DNA of 25,933 nucleotides from F23-B02 sp963632825 (lineage in GTDB: Bacteria > Bacillota > Clostridia > Oscillospirales > Oscillospiraceae): contig CAVGWF010000029.1 in assembly GCA_963632825.1 (NCBI GenBank), forward strand, positions 1 to 25,933, in the 5' to 3' direction. Every line of letters starts with the position of its first letter. Position 1 is the stretch's first letter. The notes below the pieces were generated by a model. It did no database searches. It was not told where the DNA came from and was given only the letters and a program-made list of their open reading frames with translations. Positions 23,064-25,933 of this stretch are shown here, piece by piece. Made by a program: the position numbers and the translations under genes.

Positions 23064-24749
23064 ATGCTTACTGAGCTGCATATTGAGAATATAGCCGTTA
23101 TTGAAAGGGCAGATATTGAATTCGGTAAAGGACTTACGGTCCTTACCGGTGAAACCGGTGCCGGCAAATCAATAATAATTGATTCGCTTGGAGCCGTACT
23201 CGGCGCGCGAACAAGCCGCGAGCTCGTGCGCAGCGGCGCCGAATACGGGATCGTATCTGCGGTCTTTGAGACGGATGGTGCAAAAAAATGGTTCGAGGAC
23301 AATGACCTTGATCCCGAAAATGAGATCATTATCCGCCGAAAAATATCCGCCGACGGTAAGAACAGCTGCCGCGTATGCGGCAATCCCGTGACCGTTTCGC
23401 AGCTCAGGCAGCTCGGTGCACTGCTCCTTGATATTCACGGGCAGAATGACGGAAGACAGCTTATGGACGAAGCCTCACACCGTGATTATCTCGACGGCTT
23501 CGGTAGGACCGATGCGCAGCGTGCTGCGTTTGCAGAGGCTTATGCGGCGTATAAGCAGTGCAAAAGGGAGATACGGCAGCTTTCCATGGACGAGGCTGAA
23601 AAGCAGCGTTTGTCCGAAGCTCTCAGTGCAAGGATCGAGGAGCTTGAAAAAGCAGATCTCAAGATAGGTGAGGAGGAAGAGCTTTCCGCACGCCGCGACC
23701 TGCTCAGGAACTCGGAAAAGCTCACGGAGGCACTTGACGGAGCATACAGCGCGTTATATGCCTGCGATGAAAACGCAGCTTCGCTTGTCGACGAAGCATC
23801 CGGACTGATGACTCGCGCCTGTCAGCTATCCGATGATCTGCGGGAAACGGCTGATATAGTTGATAACGCATCCTCTCTCATATATGATGCCGCCGAGCGC
23901 ATACGGGACTTTAGAGACAGCCTCGAATTTTCACCCGATGAGTACGATCGGCTTGAAGCCAGAACGGCAATGCTTAAGCGGCTGCGCAGAAAGTATAACG
24001 CCGACGAAGAGGGACTTATAAGGCTGCTTGACGACAGTCAAAAGGAGCTTTCCATGCTCGAATACTCCGACGATATGCTTAAAAAGCTTGAAAAGAGACT
24101 TGCCGGGTGTACTGCCGATTGTGTAAAGAGGGCTGCGGAGCTGACATCATGCCGTAAAATTTCCGCAGAAAGGCTTGAAAAACGCATTTGCTCAGAGCTC
24201 AGGGATCTGAGCATGCCGTCGGTCCGATTCAAGGTCGATGTGCAGCTGTTGGAAAATGCGGATGGCTTTGACTGTACCGGAGCCGATGAGATAAGATTCC
24301 TTATCTCAGCAAATGCCGGAATGGAGCTCGGACGCATATCGAAGATCGCATCCGGCGGCGAGCTCAGCCGTATAATGCTTGCAATGAAAACTGCTTTCTC
24401 CGAAAACGACCCCGTTGAAACCATGGTTTTCGACGAAATAGACACAGGCGTGTCCGGCATTGCCGCTCAGCGTGTCGGCGAGAAAATGTCCGATCTTTCG
24501 TGCGGCAAGCAGATCTTGTGCATAACGCACCTGCCGCAGATAGCGGCGCTTGCCGATTACCATGATAAGATAGAAAAGGTTGAGCGCGGCGGCAAAACCT
24601 ACACCGTCGTCAAAGAACTTGACCGCTGTGGCAGGCGTATGGAGCTTGCCAGACTTCATGGCGGCGATGTGGTTACGGAGACCACACTTGCCGGTGCGGA
24701 GGAGCAGCTTTTGGCAGCTGATAAATATAAGTTGACAAGAAACGATTAG
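23064..24749 (+). CDS. recN: DNA repair protein RecN
   Basis: This 561-residue SMC-like ATPase acts early in double-strand break repair. Walker A GETGAGKS is at 29-36. LLDIHGQND follows near 124. A long coiled-coil region occupies about 150-340. The ABC signature ASGGELSRIMLAMK begins near 428, and Walker B VFDEIDTGVSG near 453. The length is normal. Start: ATG with GAGGTCAAAT upstream. A consensus promoter for the next unit overlaps its last codons. In Bacillus spoIVB and spo0A follow recN; here they do not. Confidence 0.97.
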   Translation: MLTELHIENIAVIERADIEFGKGLTVLTGETGAGKSIIIDSLGAVLGARTSRELVRSGAEYGIVSAVFETDGAKKWFEDNDLDPENEIIIRRKISADGKNSCRVCGNPVTVSQLRQLGALLLDIHGQNDGRQLMDEASHRDYLDGFGRTDAQRAAFAEAYAAYKQCKREIRQLSMDEAEKQRLSEALSARIEELEKADLKIGEEEELSARRDLLRNSEKLTEALDGAYSALYACDENAASLVDEASGLMTRACQLSDDLRETADIVDNASSLIYDAAERIRDFRDSLEFSPDEYDRLEARTAMLKRLRRKYNADEEGLIRLLDDSQKELSMLEYSDDMLKKLEKRLAGCTADCVKRAAELTSCRKISAERLEKRICSELRDLSMPSVRFKVDVQLLENADGFDCTGADEIRFLISANAGMELGRISKIASGGELSRIMLAMKTAFSENDPVETMVFDEIDTGVSGIAAQRVGEKMSDLSCGKQILCITHLPQIAALADYHDKIEKVERGGKTYTVVKELDRCGRRMELARLHGGDVVTETTLAGAEEQLLAADKYKLTRND

Positions 24750-24760
24750 TTTAGTATAAT
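24732..24760 (+). promoter_or_regulatory. Perfect consensus sigma-A promoter for the T-box/tyrS unit
   Basis: TTGACA (24732-24737), exactly 17 bases, then TATAAT (24755-24760). Both hexamers and the spacing are ideal. The -35 lies within the last recN codons and the -10 just after the stop. Transcription should start near 24767, giving a leader of about 270 bases. Confidence 0.92.
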
Positions 24761-24766
24761 CCGGAA

Positions 24767-25039
24767 AGATAACGCGATGAAAAGCACAAGTAGTCTGTCA
24801 GCAGCTGTGCAGAGAGCCCCTGTTTGCTGAAAAGGGGAGAGAGGCGACAGATGAATACGGCTTGGAGCGGCCCGCTGAAGGCTCAGCAGCTTAGTAGGCG
24901 GTGACGGGGGCGCCCGATACAGCGCAGAGTCTTGCACTCACCGAGGTCACTGCCGCGAGGCAGCGGCGCATAGAGGTGGTATCGCGTGTATTACGCCCTC
25001 TGTCTTAACGGCAGGGGGCTTAATTTTTTGGAGGTCATC
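24767..25039 (+). ncRNA. Tyrosine T-box riboswitch leader (specifier UAC)
   Basis: The leader has the canonical T-box parts. Stem I includes the AAGTAG K-turn side, CAGAGAGCCCC with GGGG pairing back across a distal loop, and CTGTC/GACAG pairing. The specifier loop GAATACGG places UAC (Tyr) at 24856-24858. The T-box sequence AGGTGGTATCGCG is at 24974-24986, followed by a terminator. Uncharged tRNA-Tyr should pair with UAC and the T-box bulge and favour the antiterminator, turning on the genes below when tyrosine is short. The presence of tyrS downstream confirms the specificity. Confidence 0.94.
24995..25029 (+). terminator. T-box regulated terminator
   Basis: Bases 24995-25004 pair with 25010-25019 (10 bp including two G-U) around TTAAC, followed by TTAATTTTTT. 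The stem competes with the antiterminator formed by the T-box sequence just upstream. The next GGAGG ribosome site starts at the end of the T-run. Confidence 0.9.
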
Positions 25040-25429
25040 ATGGATATAGAACAAAAAGCATTGGAATATCACGCAAGCGGATATAATTGCGCTCAATCGG
25101 TATTTGCCGCATGCTGCAAATATACCGAAATGGACGAAAAAACGGCGTTGGCTCTGGCTGCCGGATTCGGAGGCGGTCTCAGAAGCGGCGAGATTTGCGG
25201 AGCCGTTGCAGGCGCGGTAATGGCGACCGATCTTGTATTTCCGTTTAACGATCCTTCGGATTCCGAAGCCAAGCAGAAGGCAGCGGCGATAGCGCAGCAA
25301 TGCGTGAGTATTGCCCGGGACAAATACGGATATGTCCGCTGCGCAGATCTCAAAGGCAGTATAAATTGCAGTGAAATAATTGCTTTCATGGCGAAAATCG
25401 CCGAGGAAATTATAAAAAAGGAGAAATAA
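25040..25429 (+). CDS. C_GCAxxG_C_C family cysteine-rich (putative redox) protein
   Basis: This 129-residue soluble protein has seven cysteines (17, 25, 26, 53, 88, 101, 110). GYNCAQSVFAACC, then GFGGGLRSGEICGAVAGA and the late CADLKGSINC give the C_GCAxxG_C_C signature. The family is thought to be redox-active or metal-binding; no defined reaction is known. The start is the ATG at 25040, with GGAGG at 25029-25033. A reading from 24986 would run through the T-box terminator. tyrS begins two bases after its stop, so both genes are under the tyrosine T-box. A role in tyrosine metabolism or stress is only a guess. Confidence 0.88.
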   Translation: MDIEQKALEYHASGYNCAQSVFAACCKYTEMDEKTALALAAGFGGGLRSGEICGAVAGAVMATDLVFPFNDPSDSEAKQKAAAIAQQCVSIARDKYGYVRCADLKGSINCSEIIAFMAKIAEEIIKKEK

Positions 25430-25431
25430 TC

Positions 25432-25933
25432 ATGGAAATTTACGAGGAACTCGTCGCAAGAGGTCTGATCGCTCAGGTAACAAATGAAGAACAAATTAAG
25501 GAAATGATCAACAACGGCAAGGCGACATTTTATATTGGCTTTGACTGTACCGCAGACTCGCTCCATGTCGGTCATTTCATGGCACTGTGCCTTATGAAGC
25601 GCCTCCAGATGGCCGGCAACCGTCCTATAGCGCTCATCGGCGACGGAACAACGCTCATTGGCGACCCCTCCGGCAGAACAGATATGCGTCAGATGCTCAC
25701 CGAGGAAACAATAGCGCACAATGCGGAGTGTTTTAAAAGACAGATGGAAAAATTCATTGACTTCTCCGAGGGCAAGGCAATAATGCTGAGAAACTCCGAG
25801 TGGCTCAAGCCGCTTAACTACATCGAGCTTCTGCGCGAGGTCGGTGCCTGCTTCTCGGTAAACAACATGCTGCGCGCCGAGTGCTACAAGCAGCGCATGG
25901 AGAAGGGGCTGAGCTTCCTTGAGTTCAACTACA
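25432..25933 (+). CDS. tyrS: Tyrosyl-tRNA synthetase, N-terminal part (3' end outside window)
   Basis: The first 167 codons of a class I aminoacyl-tRNA synthetase that charges tRNA-Tyr. FDCTADSLHVGHFMAL carries the HIGH-type motif as HVGH (45-48). GDPSGRTDMRQML and FSVNNMLRAECYKQRM are typical TyrRS sequence. The KMSKS loop and the S4 domain lie beyond the window. The ATG has AAGGAG about eight bases upstream and follows the upstream stop by two bases. The tyrosine T-box leader controls it. Confidence 0.96.
   Translation, partial: MEIYEELVARGLIAQVTNEEQIKEMINNGKATFYIGFDCTADSLHVGHFMALCLMKRLQMAGNRPIALIGDGTTLIGDPSGRTDMRQMLTEETIAHNAECFKRQMEKFIDFSEGKAIMLRNSEWLKPLNYIELLREVGACFSVNNMLRAECYKQRMEKGLSFLEFNY

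Overview
The window is a conserved chromosomal backbone segment from an endospore-forming member of the Clostridia, most likely an Oscillospiraceae/Ruminococcaceae-type organism. The evidence is a complete spoIIIAA-AH operon, a T-box leader, a PASTA kinase/PP2C pair and gene orders found across Firmicutes. A run of N inside one gene suggests a draft or metagenome assembly. All genes lie on the + strand, packed tightly, with many 1-8 bp overlaps. I see no phage, transposon, CRISPR, tRNA or rRNA.

Region 1 (1-9774) holds the end of rpoZ, a hairpin, then priA, def, fmt, rsmB, rlmN, a PP2C phosphatase (prpC/stp), the Ser/Thr kinase prkC with three PASTA repeats, and rsgA. These cover replication restart, N-formyl-Met handling, rRNA methylation, a muropeptide-sensing phospho-switch and 30S maturation. 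A strong terminator follows rsgA. A 50-codon two-helix membrane ORF begins with TTG inside that terminator's T-tract.

Region 2 (9784-15730) is a sporulation unit. A SPOCS/DUF3794 plus LysM protein resembling the coat-anchoring protein SipL is followed 8 bp later by spoIIIAA-AH, the mother-cell half of the channel to the forespore. Two sigma-E-like promoter boxes with the same architecture precede it; one sits in the rsgA terminator. SpoIIIAG is unusually short. A terminator closes the unit.

Region 3 (15754-24749) has an extended -10 promoter, then asp23/yqhY, nusB (broken by an 11-N assembly gap), xseA, xseB and ispA. A 16-bp perfect inverted repeat follows, then dxs, tlyA, nadK, argR and recN. 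This is the classic Firmicutes nusB-xseAB-ispA-dxs-tlyA-nadK-argR-recN block for isoprenoid precursors, NADP, arginine control and DNA repair.

Region 4 (24732-25933) starts with a perfect-consensus sigma-A promoter overlapping the end of recN. It drives a tyrosine T-box leader (specifier UAC) that controls a C_GCAxxG_C_C cysteine-rich protein gene and then tyrS, which runs off the window.

The window is mostly housekeeping. The most unusual points are the unlisted small membrane ORF and its terminator/promoter arrangement, the sipL-like gene joined to spoIIIA, the minimal SpoIIIAG, and the redox-type gene under tyrosyl T-box control.
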